Origin: JAFAGX01 sp035623255
GTDB taxonomy: Bacteria; Acidobacteriota; Terriglobia; Terriglobales; Acidobacteriaceae
Assembly: GCA_035623255.1 (NCBI GenBank)
Contig: DASPTU010000130.1
Location: 1-43,911 of the forward strand
DNA length: 43,911 nucleotides
Direction: 5' to 3'
Part shown: piece after piece, positions 34,956 through 43,174 of the stretch
How the letters are laid out: each line of letters starts with the position of its first letter
Position numbering within the stretch: position 1 is the first letter of the stretch
Translations under genes and position numbers: made by a program
The notes under the pieces: generated by a model
Told to the model about the DNA's origin: nothing
The model's input: only the letters and a program-made list of their open reading frames with translations
Database searches by the model: none

Positions 34956-35681
34956 TCACGGTTTCAGCGTTGGTCTTATCAGAACTTCGCTGGCGAATGA
35001 CTGCGGCGCCTGTGTCACGAGCATTTGCACGACATGAGCGACGTCGTCCGGCTTGAGCATCCTGCTGGCGTCTTTGCCAGTGTGAGGGCTCAATTCCGTG
35101 TCCACCGATCCGGGACAGATGACTGCAACCTGAATGTTGTAGCCGCGCAGCTCCTCGGCAACCGAATAGCTCAGTCCGTTTAAACCCCACTTGGACGCAG
35201 CATAGGCGGCGCCATTCGGCAATGCATTCTTGCCCGCGAGCGAAGAGATATTGATGATGTGACCCGTGCGGGCCCGAATCATTAGCGGCGCAAAAGCGCG
35301 GATGCAGTAGTAGACACCGCGAAGGTTGGTGTTCAATATGGCATCCCACGAATCTGGCGGCATTTGGTGTAGAGGACCACCAAAGCCCCCTATCCCAGCA
35401 TTGTTTACCAGAATATCGAGTCGGCCATAGGTGGACGCAACGTGCCTGGAAAGCTTTTCCACCGAGTCAAGGTTTGAAACATCGCATGGCGCAACTTCTG
35501 CCTTGCCGCTTTGGGAGATGTCCTTGGCAGTTGCCTCGAGCGGCCCGCGCTGACGCCCGCATAGGACCACCGCGGCTCCCATCGACGCCAGCTTCCGCGA
35601 AATCGCCGCACCAATACCTCGTCCGGCTCCAGTTACGACTGCGACTTGGGCCTGCAACGGCGGAGTTTCAGGGTTGGCCAT
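34956..35681 (-). CDS. SDR-family oxidoreductase (3-ketoacyl-reductase-like)
   Basis: A 241-residue classical short-chain dehydrogenase with an NAD(P)-binding Rossmann fold. VAVVTGAGRGIGAA carries the nucleotide-binding motif, NNAG is conserved, and the catalytic triad is Ser151, Tyr164 and Lys168 (numbered from the GTG at 35693). PGSVDTEL near residue 195 is the typical substrate-loop motif. The substrate is not predictable; fatty-acyl or sugar carbonyls are common. ATG at 35681 is preferred over an in-frame GTG at 35693, as neither has a ribosome site. Confidence 0.9.
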   Translation of the reverse strand: MANPETPPLQAQVAVVTGAGRGIGAAISRKLASMGAAVVLCGRQRGPLEATAKDISQSGKAEVAPCDVSNLDSVEKLSRHVASTYGRLDILVNNAGIGGFGGPLHQMPPDSWDAILNTNLRGVYYCIRAFAPLMIRARTGHIINISSLAGKNALPNGAAYAASKWGLNGLSYSVAEELRGYNIQVAVICPGSVDTELSPHTGKDASRMLKPDDVAHVVQMLVTQAPQSFASEVLIRPTLKP

Positions 35682-35755
35682 TTTAGCACTCACAAAACTA
35701 CCAAACCGGTGTTGTCCCGCATCTTACAACTTAAAGCATTATCGGACTTGCCGAC

Positions 35756-35784
35756 TTGCCTTCGTTGAGGTACATACTTATAAT
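35756..35784 (+). promoter_or_regulatory. Promoter of the TPR-protein gene and its leader RNA
   Basis: A perfect TATAAT (35779-35784) is preceded by TTGCCT (35756-35761) at exactly 17 bases, scoring 6/6 and 4/6. Transcription would start near 35791, giving an unusually long leader of about 160 bases. Confidence 0.65.
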
Positions 35785-35790
35785 CCGCTC

Positions 35791-35904
35791 ACCGGGCCCA
35801 GGACTATATCTTGGGGATGTTCCATAAGGGCGTGAGCTTCCGGGTTTCGACGCATGAGCTGGCGAAGCTCATGACCGAGAGCCCGGGCACAAAGTCTTCC
35901 CGGG
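35791..35904 (+). ncRNA. Highly structured leader RNA (candidate ncRNA or cis-regulator)
   Basis: The transcript predicted from 35791 folds into a long branched hairpin. The outer stem pairs CCGGG (35792-35796) with CCCGG (35899-35903) across a CCC bulge, then AGGACT (35800-35805) with AGTCTT (35893-35898). The inner arm pairs 35840-35849 with 35876-35886, and the tip is a perfect 8-bp stem CATGAGCT/AGCTCATG (35853-35860/35866-35873) around GGCGA. A 30-base unpaired 5' side sits opposite only four bases. A strong promoter lies upstream and an ORF ribosome site 35 bases downstream. No named RNA family is recognised; a 6S-like or other regulatory RNA is possible. Confidence 0.45.
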
Positions 35905-35952
35905 AGCAGGTTGTCATCGCCGATTCCCAAAAAACCTAAGGAGCCTTTGGAA

Positions 35953-37311
35953 ATGAAGACCAGTCTAGTGGCGATTGTGCTGGCGTTTGCTGCAGTCGCC
36001 TGGGGCCAGCAGAGCGCAACGCAACCGCAAACGCAGCCCACCGCGCCGGCGCAAGCGGCGCAACCGGCGCAAGCCGCGCAGAGTGCTGCTCCAGCCCAGC
36101 CGCAGCAGAAGAAAGAGATCAAAGATCCGGCCGAATACAACGCATATGTGGGTGCAGTAACGCAAAAGGACCCCGCGGCGAAGATCAGCGGGATCGAAGC
36201 TTTCCTGACGCAATATCCGAATAGCGTCATGAAGGAAGACGCCCTGGAAATTCTGATGGGAGCTTACCAGCAAACCAACAATCAAGCCAAGATGATTGAC
36301 GCTGCGCAGCGATTGTTGCAAGCGAATCCCAACAATCTGCGCGCTCTCGCTTTGCTGACTTACATCAAGCGCGCCCAGGCTGAGGCAGGACAGAGTCCGC
36401 AGCAGAATCTGGCAGATGCCGCTCAGTACGGCAACAAAGGCCTGGATGCTCTGAAAACTGCTCCCAAACCGGACGGCATGTCGGACGCTGATTTTGACAA
36501 GCTTAAGACGCAGATGGGGGTGATATTCAACGGGGCTACGGGAATCGCAGCGCTGCAGAACAAGGATTATGGAACGGCACAAACCAACCTGCGCGCCGCG
36601 GTACAGGGAGATCCCAACGATCTGCGCAACGTTTATCCTCTGGCTCTGGCAGATCTCACCGGAACTCCGCCGAACCAAGTGGAAGGACTGTTCTTCATCG
36701 CTCGGGCCGCAAATCTCGCCGCGGGATCTCCGGGGCAAGCGCAGATTGAGAATTACGGCAAGAGCCAGTACGTCAAGTACCATGGGTCCGATCAGGGTTG
36801 GACGGACGTTTTGGCGAGTGCCAAAACCAATCCATTGCCTCCTGCCGGCTTTGACGTCACGAAGTATGTTCCTCCGACTCCGGCCGAGCAGGCTGCCGAC
36901 CTGGTGAAGAACAAGACTCCGAATGATGTGAAACAGATGAGCTTTGCGGATTGGGAACTAGTGCTTTCAGCGGGCAAAACGGAGGATCAGGACAAGGTCT
37001 GGAGCGTGATTAAAGGGATTCCACTCCAGATGGAAGGTTTAGTCATTGCCGCAACTCCCACGGAAATACAGATCGCGGAAAGTCAGGATGACATCGATCA
37101 GAAACGGGCTGATATTGTTGTCACCATGTCCGGGACCATCCCCGCGAGCCTGATGCCAAAGGTCGGCGCCAACCTGCAGTTCGAGGGAACTCCCGTTTCC
37201 TACACATCAAGCCCGTTCGTCATGAACATGGAGAAGGGTGCGCTGCTCACAGCGAAGAAGCCAACGCCCGCAAAGCGTCCGGCACACCGTCCTACCACAT
37301 CTCAGCAGTAA
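35953..37311 (+). CDS. Secreted TPR-like protein
   Basis: A 452-residue exported protein. A signal peptide (residues 1-19, cut after AWG) is followed by a low-complexity Ala/Gln/Pro region (20-50). Helical repeats follow, with alternating Ala, Leu and Tyr positions (about 55-250), including NAYVGAVTQKDPAAKISGIE, here in parts as NAYVGAVTQKDP and ALEILMGAYQQ. These resemble TPR units. The C-terminal half (300-440) is a separate domain ending in a strand-rich part with FEGTPVSYTSSPF and a basic tail. The function is unknown; TPR proteins scaffold envelope assemblies. AGGAG lies about nine bases before ATG 35953, just after the structured leader. A strong terminator follows. Confidence 0.82.
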   Translation: MKTSLVAIVLAFAAVAWGQQSATQPQTQPTAPAQAAQPAQAAQSAAPAQPQQKKEIKDPAEYNAYVGAVTQKDPAAKISGIEAFLTQYPNSVMKEDALEILMGAYQQTNNQAKMIDAAQRLLQANPNNLRALALLTYIKRAQAEAGQSPQQNLADAAQYGNKGLDALKTAPKPDGMSDADFDKLKTQMGVIFNGATGIAALQNKDYGTAQTNLRAAVQGDPNDLRNVYPLALADLTGTPPNQVEGLFFIARAANLAAGSPGQAQIENYGKSQYVKYHGSDQGWTDVLASAKTNPLPPAGFDVTKYVPPTPAEQAADLVKNKTPNDVKQMSFADWELVLSAGKTEDQDKVWSVIKGIPLQMEGLVIAATPTEIQIAESQDDIDQKRADIVVTMSGTIPASLMPKVGANLQFEGTPVSYTSSPFVMNMEKGALLTAKKPTPAKRPAHRPTTSQQ

Positions 37312-37325
37312 ACACTTTCAACGAC

Positions 37326-37355
37326 GAGGGCAGCTCCGCTGCCCTCTATCTTTTT
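37326..37355 (+). terminator. Intrinsic terminator of the TPR gene
   Basis: A perfect 9-bp GC-rich stem GAGGGCAGC/GCTGCCCTC (37326-37334/37338-37346) with a TCC loop is followed by TATCTTTTT. It sits between convergent genes and may terminate both. Confidence 0.92.
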
Positions 37356-37370
37356 CATCACGTAGACAAA

Positions 37371-40046
37371 TCACCTCGTGCCGCAAACCGATTGCGCTTC
37401 CGTTACTACTTCCGCGCCGGGGTGGGCTGGAAGCTGGCTAGTTGGAAGGGAACGGGCGGAGGGCTGGCGGAGATTGTCGTCAAGAAACGCACTGACATAA
37501 TCCCGGACTGCTGAGACGGCTGAGTCAGCATCCATGGCGCCGGTCTTGACTGCATCCTTGGCCAACCAGACTGCGTCGGACGGAGTGACGTGTTCGGCTC
37601 CAGGAAAATTCACCGCAAGCCGCGGCCCGCGCAGATTGCTCCAAAGGCGGCAACGATCCTCGCTCCACTTCTCACCGTCCATCACCATCATCAGCATCGG
37701 CGTGCGAGTTTGTTGGATCAGAGACTCCGGTACATGAGCATCAAGAAGCACCGCCGCCTTAATGCGAGTGTCACGTTCGGCAGCCAGAAAAGCGGTTGTG
37801 CCACCCATCGAGTGACCCGCGACCGAAACCCGAGTTAAGTCGAACCTCCCCTTGAACGGGGAGTTCGCTTTGATATTCAGCCGGTGAAGTTCACTTATCA
37901 CCAATCGCAGGTCTTGCAGACGAACTGCGACCGCAAACGACAAGGTTTGGTCATCACCGCGTACAGGCCCTCCCAAATGACTCCCGACCGCCGACTTGAT
38001 CAGTCTGCCGTCGGGAAACTCTACGGCGGTTGCTTCGTGCGTGTGGTCGACGGAAGCAACCACGTAACCGCGGCTGGCGAGATCTTCCGCAATAAATGTG
38101 TAGTCTGTAAATGTGGCTGTATAGCCGGGGGTGAACACGACGACCGGATGGCTGCCTTCTTCCATTGGAGCATCGAGGCAGCTATTGGTCGTGACCACAG
38201 GCAGCTTGACTCCTACGAGTTCAGAGAAGTACCCCCAGACCTTTTGTGATGTGTAAGCTGCAGGTTTGCAGACGGTAGTTTGCGAGATGGGGTACCAGAA
38301 TCGGACCAGCAGCTCTCTAGCAGTGCCATTCGACGAGTAAGGGTCCTTACGTAGTGAATCCATTAAGTTCAGAACACGGGTGCCGACCTGAGCAGGCCCC
38401 GTGGGAGACGGGACGGCTGCCACCGTGTTCGCAACCAAAGCGGATCGAACCGTAGCTCGCAGAAAAGCGCCGCGTCGGGTTATTCCCGTCCCGGACAGAG
38501 TGATCGTCTGGGGACTGTCGCTACTGCTATCGCTGATCGAGACCTGTGCAGAGCGCGCGCCAGTGCGCGCAGGTTTGAAGGTTAAGGTCAATGTGCACGA
38601 AGCTGCCGCTGTGACGCTCGTACCACAGTTGTTTGTTTGAGAGAAGTCTCCCGGATCTGTACCGGCGATGTTGACACTCTTTATGGTCAGCGGCGATGCA
38701 CCGACGTTCGTTAAAACGACTTGCCGAGGGTTGCTCGCAATATTTTCGAACACATTCCCGAAATTCAAAGTGTTGGGTACAAGCTCGACAGTACCGGATG
38801 ACACGGTGACCGTAGCTGGGGCCGATTTGGTTGCGTCCTCGACGGTGGTGGCAGTTACTGTGACAGTGGAGCTAGCAGGCGCGCTGCTCGGCGCAGTATA
38901 GGTTGACGCTGTGCCGCTGCTGGTGTTCGTCGGAGAAACAGTTCCGCAGCCCGGAGAGCAAGCGGTTTTGGACTGAGTTGCGGTCCAGGTCACGCCCGCA
39001 TTGCTGGGATCATTACCGACGGTTGCGGTAACAGGGAGGGCGATGCTCAGCGGAACCAGTGCACCGATCGGCGTGACCGACACCGTCACGGCGAGGAACG
39101 TGACATCGGTGGAAGTGGAAACGGCGCCGTTGAAGACAGACGTGGCCGTAATTGACACATCGACGTTGCTGGCGGGCGGGGTGTTCGGCGCACTGTATGT
39201 CGTGGGAGTCCCACTTGCAGTGTTCGCAGGAGCGATCATGCCACACGGGGCGGTTGAGCAGGAAAGAGTCCAAGTGACCCCTTTGTTTTCCGGATCGTTG
39301 GTCACGGTCGCCGTCAGCTGGATAGCTCCGCCGATTTCCACCGTGCCAGCAGTCGCCGAGATAGCGATCGTAGTACCCGGGACCGTTATGTCGACGGAGT
39401 TGGTGATGGCGGGATTCGCCGCTGACGTAGCCGTGATCGTCACTGACAGGTCGCCTGCCGGAAAGGCTTTTGGCGCTGTGTAAGTGGTAGCAGCCCCACT
39501 CGCCGTCATCGGTGGATTGAGCGAGCCACAATCTGCAGAAGCGCAGGAGACGCTCCAACTGATCCCTTTCTTCGCCGGATCGTAATCGATTGTCGCCGTT
39601 AGCTGCTCGGCCGTACCTACTGGAACTGTCGCGTTGGCCAGGGACACTGAGATGGTATCGGCGGAAACTGTGACTATCGCAGAATCTGAATCCAAGGGGC
39701 TGGCCACTGAATTCGCCGTGACCGTTACTCCAAAGCCGCCAGGGGTCAAGATTGCTGGCGCGGTGTAAATAGCAGTCACGCCAGAAGGGGTCGTGGGCGG
39801 TGAAACCGTGCCACATGGGGCTGTTGGACAAGATACAGTCCAGCTGACACCCTTATTGCTTGAATCATTGCTGACGGTTGCGATGAACTGGACAGTACCG
39901 CCCGCCTGTACTGTACTGGCGCTCTCGGTCACGGAGACAAGGATGTTGAGCTGATTTAGCGTGTTACTACTTCCACCGCCACAACTGGAAATGAATGCCA
40001 GCAGTGAGAGTGTGATTGAAAGGAATAGACAGGCCGAGCGTTTCAC
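37371..40046 (-). CDS. Lipoprotein with tandem Ig-like repeats, a HYDIN/ASPM-type domain and an alpha/beta hydrolase (PAF-acetylhydrolase-like)
   Basis: An 891-residue exported protein. The signal peptide ends in a lipobox-like ISSC (about residue 22). Residues 30-415 hold about four Ig-like repeats, each with TATVxNDPxxKGVxW and C..CGT...P..ASG..T.YTAP. Residues 415-520 are a HYDIN/ASPM-SPD2 type repeat (NTLNFGNVFENIAS). The C-terminal hydrolase (530-875) has VVVFTPGYTATFTDY, the nucleophile Ser746 in GHSMGG, LLDAHVPES and a catalytic His in AEHVTPSD. It resembles platelet-activating-factor acetylhydrolases and cutinase-type esterases. GTG start with GGGAGGG upstream. The repeats probably hold the enzyme away from the surface. 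Confidence 0.83.
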   Translation of the reverse strand: MKRSACLFLSITLSLLAFISSCGGGSSNTLNQLNILVSVTESASTVQAGGTVQFIATVSNDSSNKGVSWTVSCPTAPCGTVSPPTTPSGVTAIYTAPAILTPGGFGVTVTANSVASPLDSDSAIVTVSADTISVSLANATVPVGTAEQLTATIDYDPAKKGISWSVSCASADCGSLNPPMTASGAATTYTAPKAFPAGDLSVTITATSAANPAITNSVDITVPGTTIAISATAGTVEIGGAIQLTATVTNDPENKGVTWTLSCSTAPCGMIAPANTASGTPTTYSAPNTPPASNVDVSITATSVFNGAVSTSTDVTFLAVTVSVTPIGALVPLSIALPVTATVGNDPSNAGVTWTATQSKTACSPGCGTVSPTNTSSGTASTYTAPSSAPASSTVTVTATTVEDATKSAPATVTVSSGTVELVPNTLNFGNVFENIASNPRQVVLTNVGASPLTIKSVNIAGTDPGDFSQTNNCGTSVTAAASCTLTLTFKPARTGARSAQVSISDSSSDSPQTITLSGTGITRRGAFLRATVRSALVANTVAAVPSPTGPAQVGTRVLNLMDSLRKDPYSSNGTARELLVRFWYPISQTTVCKPAAYTSQKVWGYFSELVGVKLPVVTTNSCLDAPMEEGSHPVVVFTPGYTATFTDYTFIAEDLASRGYVVASVDHTHEATAVEFPDGRLIKSAVGSHLGGPVRGDDQTLSFAVAVRLQDLRLVISELHRLNIKANSPFKGRFDLTRVSVAGHSMGGTTAFLAAERDTRIKAAVLLDAHVPESLIQQTRTPMLMMVMDGEKWSEDRCRLWSNLRGPRLAVNFPGAEHVTPSDAVWLAKDAVKTGAMDADSAVSAVRDYVSAFLDDNLRQPSARSLPTSQLPAHPGAEVVTEAQSVCGTR

Positions 40047-40288
40047 TGTCCCTCCCCAGCGCTCCAGCAGGCGTTTTCCCGTACACGATTCGAGCCGACT
40101 AAGGGCGTCTCAGATTTCCTTATGAAACGGCGATATCCTGACCCGTATTTGGAGACCTTTTATGGCGGAATGAAAGAAAAAGAAAGATACTTCGCGCTAA
40201 GGGATCAGGGTACCCAAGCGACGACGCGCACGGAATTCTCCCTCAAAGACAGGGGGAAGTCAAACCAGCTTTTGATAGCCTCAAGAGC
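40047..40288 (-). other. Intergenic region upstream of the lipoprotein-esterase gene
   Basis: No gene is supported. A 7-bp hairpin (TCTCCCT/AGGGGGA) near 40236-40258 follows the Fis-like gene end but lacks a T run, so it is only a weak terminator candidate. A purine-rich patch lies near 40165-40190. No good promoter hexamers were found by eye. Confidence 0.3.
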
Positions 40289-40567
40289 TTAGCGAAACGC
40301 CTTCTTCTCGAATGCGGCAGGGCGAGCGCTACGTGGGGGCCGTTTGGCGCCGTCACGCAGTTGCCGGACATCGATCCTGAGTTCGGCGACGGTTCGGCTG
40401 AGGGTATTGCGGTGCATGCCGAGCTGCCGGGCAGCGCGGCATTGGTTTCCTTTATTCTCCTGCAACACGGTCAAGATGAACCGCTTTTTGAACTCGCGCA
40501 CTGCCTCTGAATAAAGAATGTTGCTCTTGTACATTTGCATGACGAGTGCTTCGAGCTGGTCTCTCAC
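40289..40567 (-). CDS. Fis-type helix-turn-helix protein
   Basis: A 92-residue small DNA-binding protein. An N-terminal helical segment (LEALVMQMYKSNILYSEAVREF) precedes a Fis-type HTH (about residues 31-66: ENKGNQCRAARQLGMHRNTLSRTV, here seen as NQCRAARQLGMHRNTLSRT). The C terminus is basic and Ala/Pro-rich. A GTG start is used with only a purine-rich stretch upstream. It is last in a purC-cvpA-fis-like order on the minus strand. The gene pair cvpA-Fis-like is common in acidobacterial genomes as far as I recall. Confidence 0.8.
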   Translation of the reverse strand: MRDQLEALVMQMYKSNILYSEAVREFKKRFILTVLQENKGNQCRAARQLGMHRNTLSRTVAELRIDVRQLRDGAKRPPRSARPAAFEKKAFR

Positions 40568-40646
40568 GGCATCTCTCTTTCTTTGGAAGAGCTGGGCTCT
40601 TCGACAATCTTATGAATGAATTGAGATTTGCGGTCCGCGACTCTTG

Positions 40647-41159
40647 CTATGGCTCTCCCCGGCGCAGCAAATCCAGTCCTTGATAAAAACGGGCTCGCAG
40701 TTCCGAAGGCGCTACCCAGATTGCAGCACGCCCCGCCACCAGGAAATACGGCGCCAGTCGCGAACCTCGCAGCCACCTGGATGTGGGAGTGAACGCGGCC
40801 ATACTAACCAGAACCACGGCCACGAGCAAAGAACCACGCAGCAATCCGAGAGCCCCTCCCAAAATGCGATCGATAAAACTCAGACCCGCTTCCCGCATGA
40901 TCCAGCGGGTAACCCGCCCCGCCAGTCCGGCGAGAAGCATGACACATGCAAAAATGATGAGAAAGCCAGCAATTTCCAGTAACCATGGGGCCCCGTAGGA
41001 GGCAAAATGATCTGCCAACCGTTGATAGTTCCATGCGGCCAGCAGATAACCGAAGACCAGCCCCGCGATGCCGAATGCTTCCTGGAAAAAGCCGGCGCTC
41101 GCTGCCTGAATTATGGACAAGAGCAGCACTGCAAGAATGATCCAATCAGCGCCGCTCAC
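40647..41159 (-). CDS. cvpA: CvpA-family membrane protein
   Basis: A 170-residue membrane protein with four helices. The family pattern is visible: DWIILAVLLLSIIQAASAGFFQEAFG (seen as DWIILAVLLLS and GFFQEAFG), LAGLAGRV, and FIDRILGGALGLLRGSLL. CvpA is linked to purine supply and colicin V export in enterobacteria and to envelope stability. Start is GTG. It lies 24 bases after purC, whose purine pathway fits the known association. Confidence 0.88.
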   Translation of the reverse strand: MSGADWIILAVLLLSIIQAASAGFFQEAFGIAGLVFGYLLAAWNYQRLADHFASYGAPWLLEIAGFLIIFACVMLLAGLAGRVTRWIMREAGLSFIDRILGGALGLLRGSLLVAVVLVSMAAFTPTSRWLRGSRLAPYFLVAGRAAIWVAPSELRARFYQGLDLLRRGEP

Positions 41160-41183
41160 TACGTGCCTGCCCGGTCTCTCTTG

Positions 41184-42095
41184 CTAGACATCCAGCTCGT
41201 ATCCGGTGAGCTGGCGGTACGCCTCCAAATATTTTTCGCTGGTCTTGCGGGCCACTTCCGGTGGGAGGGCCGGAGCCGGTGGTTGCTTGTTCCAGCGAAT
41301 TTTTTCCAGATAATCCCGAACATACTGCTTGTCGTACGAATCCTGTGCGCGTCCCGGTTGGTATTGATCACCTGGCCAAAAGCGGGAAGAATCCGGCGTC
41401 AGAACTTCGTCAGCTAAAGTGATTCCGTACTTCGTGATGCCAAACTCGAACTTGGTATCGGCAATGACGATGCCTTTCTCGATCGCATACTTGGCGGCCT
41501 TGGTGTAAATTTCCAGCGAGAGATCGCGTAATTGACGGCTGCGCTCGGTTCCTGCAATTCGGACCATCCGGTCGAATGAAATGTTTTCGTCATGGCCGGT
41601 CGTAGCCTTAATTGCGGGGGTGAAGATGGGCTCCGGTAATTTGTCGGATTCCTTTAGCCCCGTTGGCAGGTCGATCCCACAAACGCGACAGCCCGCCTTG
41701 TACTCCTTCCACGCGGATCCTGAGAGGTATCCCCGTACCACGCACTCGACCGGGATCATCTCGGCGCGTAAGACCATCATCGATCTGCCGCGGAGTTGAT
41801 CAGCATAGGTGCGAGCTGCAGCAGGATAGCGGTCGACATCCGCGGTAACGCAGTGATTGGGCACGACGTTCTTGAGAAAATTAAACCAGAAAAGAGAAAG
41901 CTGGGTCAGCACACGGCCTTTGTGCGGAATGCCTGTCGCCAGCACGTAGTCGAACGCAGAGATCCGATCTGTGGCCACGAACAGCAGGAGATTCTGGTCC
42001 AGCTCGTAAATGTCGCGGACCTTACCGCTGGCATGAAGCTTCAGTTTCGGGAAGTCAGTACGGAGTAAGACGGGTTCTAAGACTTGGGGGCTCAT
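41184..42095 (-). CDS. purC: Phosphoribosylaminoimidazole-succinocarboxamide synthase (PurC)
   Basis: A 303-residue SAICAR synthetase. GKVRDIYEL (residues 22-30) forms the ATP-loop signature, followed by DRISAFD, and VECVVRGYLSGSAWKEY (about 112-128) is the substrate-binding core. IADTKFEFG and LADEVLTPDSSRFW (about 210-235) are the hallmark carboxylate-binding segments. It condenses CAIR with aspartate in purine synthesis. The longer length than the approximately 235-residue E. coli enzyme suits the class with a C-terminal extension. A good promoter lies upstream. Confidence 0.97.
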   Translation of the reverse strand: MSPQVLEPVLLRTDFPKLKLHASGKVRDIYELDQNLLLFVATDRISAFDYVLATGIPHKGRVLTQLSLFWFNFLKNVVPNHCVTADVDRYPAAARTYADQLRGRSMMVLRAEMIPVECVVRGYLSGSAWKEYKAGCRVCGIDLPTGLKESDKLPEPIFTPAIKATTGHDENISFDRMVRIAGTERSRQLRDLSLEIYTKAAKYAIEKGIVIADTKFEFGITKYGITLADEVLTPDSSRFWPGDQYQPGRAQDSYDKQYVRDYLEKIRWNKQPPAPALPPEVARKTSEKYLEAYRQLTGYELDV

Positions 42096-42126
42096 GAATC
42101 AATCTTATCGCTGGAAAACGTCGCGT

Positions 42127-42154
42127 ATTCTAATCTGTCTAAAATTTTTGTCAA
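42127..42154 (-). promoter_or_regulatory. purC promoter
   Basis: On the minus strand a perfect TTGACA (42149-42154) is separated by 16 bases from TAGAAT (42127-42132; 5/6). Transcription would begin near 42120, about 25 bases before the purC ATG. Confidence 0.75.
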
Positions 42155-42466
42155 CGCTTAACTGGTCATCTCAAACGAAGGCTGCTCGATGATTGCGAGG
42201 AAACGAGTTGAGCAGAAGTATATCTGCCGGGCTGCCAAGTGTGTGGAAAAAACTGAGGACGGCAGAGGAAAAACGGGACAATTCTCGGAGGCTTCATTGA
42301 ACGTGAGCTTATCGGCATGACAGTGTGCATCGGGCATTTCGTCACGAGCCGAAACCCGACGCTCGATGCCGTATCAATTGTGGCAACATCAACGTGTGAG
42401 TGGGCGCAGGTAGCTAGTGCTCGCCCGAAGATAGTCGACCACGGCTCGGGACTTCTGGTGAATGGG
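42155..42466. other. Intergenic region upstream of a small lipoprotein
   Basis: An open frame runs from 42317 into the lipoprotein, but its first 50 residues do not look like an export signal and are not called. A GGAGG at 42286-42290 has no convincing start after it. No other signal is recognised. Confidence 0.3.
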
Positions 42467-42889
42467 ATGAAAGCATCAGGGATAAGGATTGCTGCAGGTC
42501 TGCTTTTGACCGTAGCCATAGGTTTTCTGGGTGGCTGCGGTACTTCCTCGAATCCAGCGATGACCGGAACCTGGCTGTTTGTGTTAACGCCGACTGGCTC
42601 CGCGACCTCTGCGATTCAAGCAACTGCCAACCTGACTCAGGTCGGTAATAATGTCACAGGTCAGGTCAGTCTGAGTTCGACCGCAGGATCTTGCGGAACT
42701 GACGCTTCGATGTCGGGAACGGTGAAGGGAAATGCATTGACCCTGCAGCTGACACAGTTGCAGAGTGCAATCAACCTGACAGGTGCGGCCAACCAGGCGT
42801 TCACCTCGGCCTCAGGCACTTACACCGCGGAGGCCGGATCGTGTCTTCTAAGCGGGGGGACAGGCAGTTGGTCCGCCACGCTCCAGTGA
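42467..42889 (+). CDS. Small lipoprotein of unknown function
   Basis: A 140-residue predicted lipoprotein. The signal peptide (residues 1-23) ends in lipobox LGGC with Cys24. The mature part is Ser/Thr/Gly/Gln-rich with the pattern GTWLFVLTPTGSATSA, LTQVGNNVTGQVSL and GSCGTDASMSGTVKGNALTLQL, which suggests a small beta barrel of repeated strands, as in several acidobacterial lipoproteins. I assign no function. ATG at 42467 is chosen because the long upstream extension has no signal-peptide character. Confidence 0.78.
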   Translation: MKASGIRIAAGLLLTVAIGFLGGCGTSSNPAMTGTWLFVLTPTGSATSAIQATANLTQVGNNVTGQVSLSSTAGSCGTDASMSGTVKGNALTLQLTQLQSAINLTGAANQAFTSASGTYTAEAGSCLLSGGTGSWSATLQ

Positions 42890-42974
42890 AGTCCGACTGC
42901 GCCCGAGTTAGGAAGCATTGCGATGTCGGTAACTATCCGCCGGAGTCTCGGATTCCCGGTGCGCGCGTAGCGCG

Positions 42975-43000
42975 ACGGGCAGGCTACGTACCCTGCCTGT
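42975..43000. terminator. Terminator-like hairpin between convergent genes
   Basis: ACGGGCAGG (42975-42983) pairs with CCTGCCTGT (42992-43000) through nine pairs with one G-U, around an eight-base loop. The T run after it is poor (CTCCCCTT), so it may act from either side or only slow polymerase. Confidence 0.5.
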
Positions 43001-43024
43001 CTCCCCTTGGATAGTTCGACCTGT

Positions 43025-43174
43025 TTACCTCTGCCCTGATTCAGTCCTGCACGTGGCCGCGACCGATTGCAGCGAGGTCACGTTAATGCGCATTTCCTTC
43101 GGATCCGGGATGACCACCCCCTTCACCACAACCTTCTGTCCTAGATGTTCCGTGGGCTGAAACCACCCGAAATT
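43025..43174 (-). pseudogene. 3' remnant of an unknown gene fused to a cytochrome remnant
   Basis: About 49 residues in a frame different from the upstream cytochrome fragment. The segment HLGQKVVVKGVVIPDP followed by MRINVTSLQSV looks like the closing strands of the small OB-like domain that in related acidobacterial proteins reads VGQKVTVTG...I.V.SI. An in-frame stop at 43175-43177 and the lack of any start make it a fragment. Confidence 0.55.

Noticed and set aside
35785..35952. SRP RNA, c-di-GMP, cobalamin or SAM riboswitch in the leader
   Set aside because: The conserved motifs of these families (SRP GGAA tetraloop region, GEMM core, B12 box) are not present. Only a family-neutral structured RNA is claimed.
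35965..36783. Minus-strand ORF of 272 codons over the TPR gene
   Set aside because: Its Leu/Arg-rich translation is the antisense shadow of the Ala/Gln-rich coding strand. The plus strand has a signal peptide, ribosome site and terminator.
39013..39831. Second minus-strand frame of 272 codons inside the Ig-repeat gene
   Set aside because: It is a shifted shadow of the repeated coding sequence, with an unlikely composition rich in Arg, His and Trp.
40564..40776. Minus-strand ORF of 70 codons between the Fis-like and cvpA genes
   Set aside because: It overlaps the end of cvpA in another frame and its translation shows no family features.
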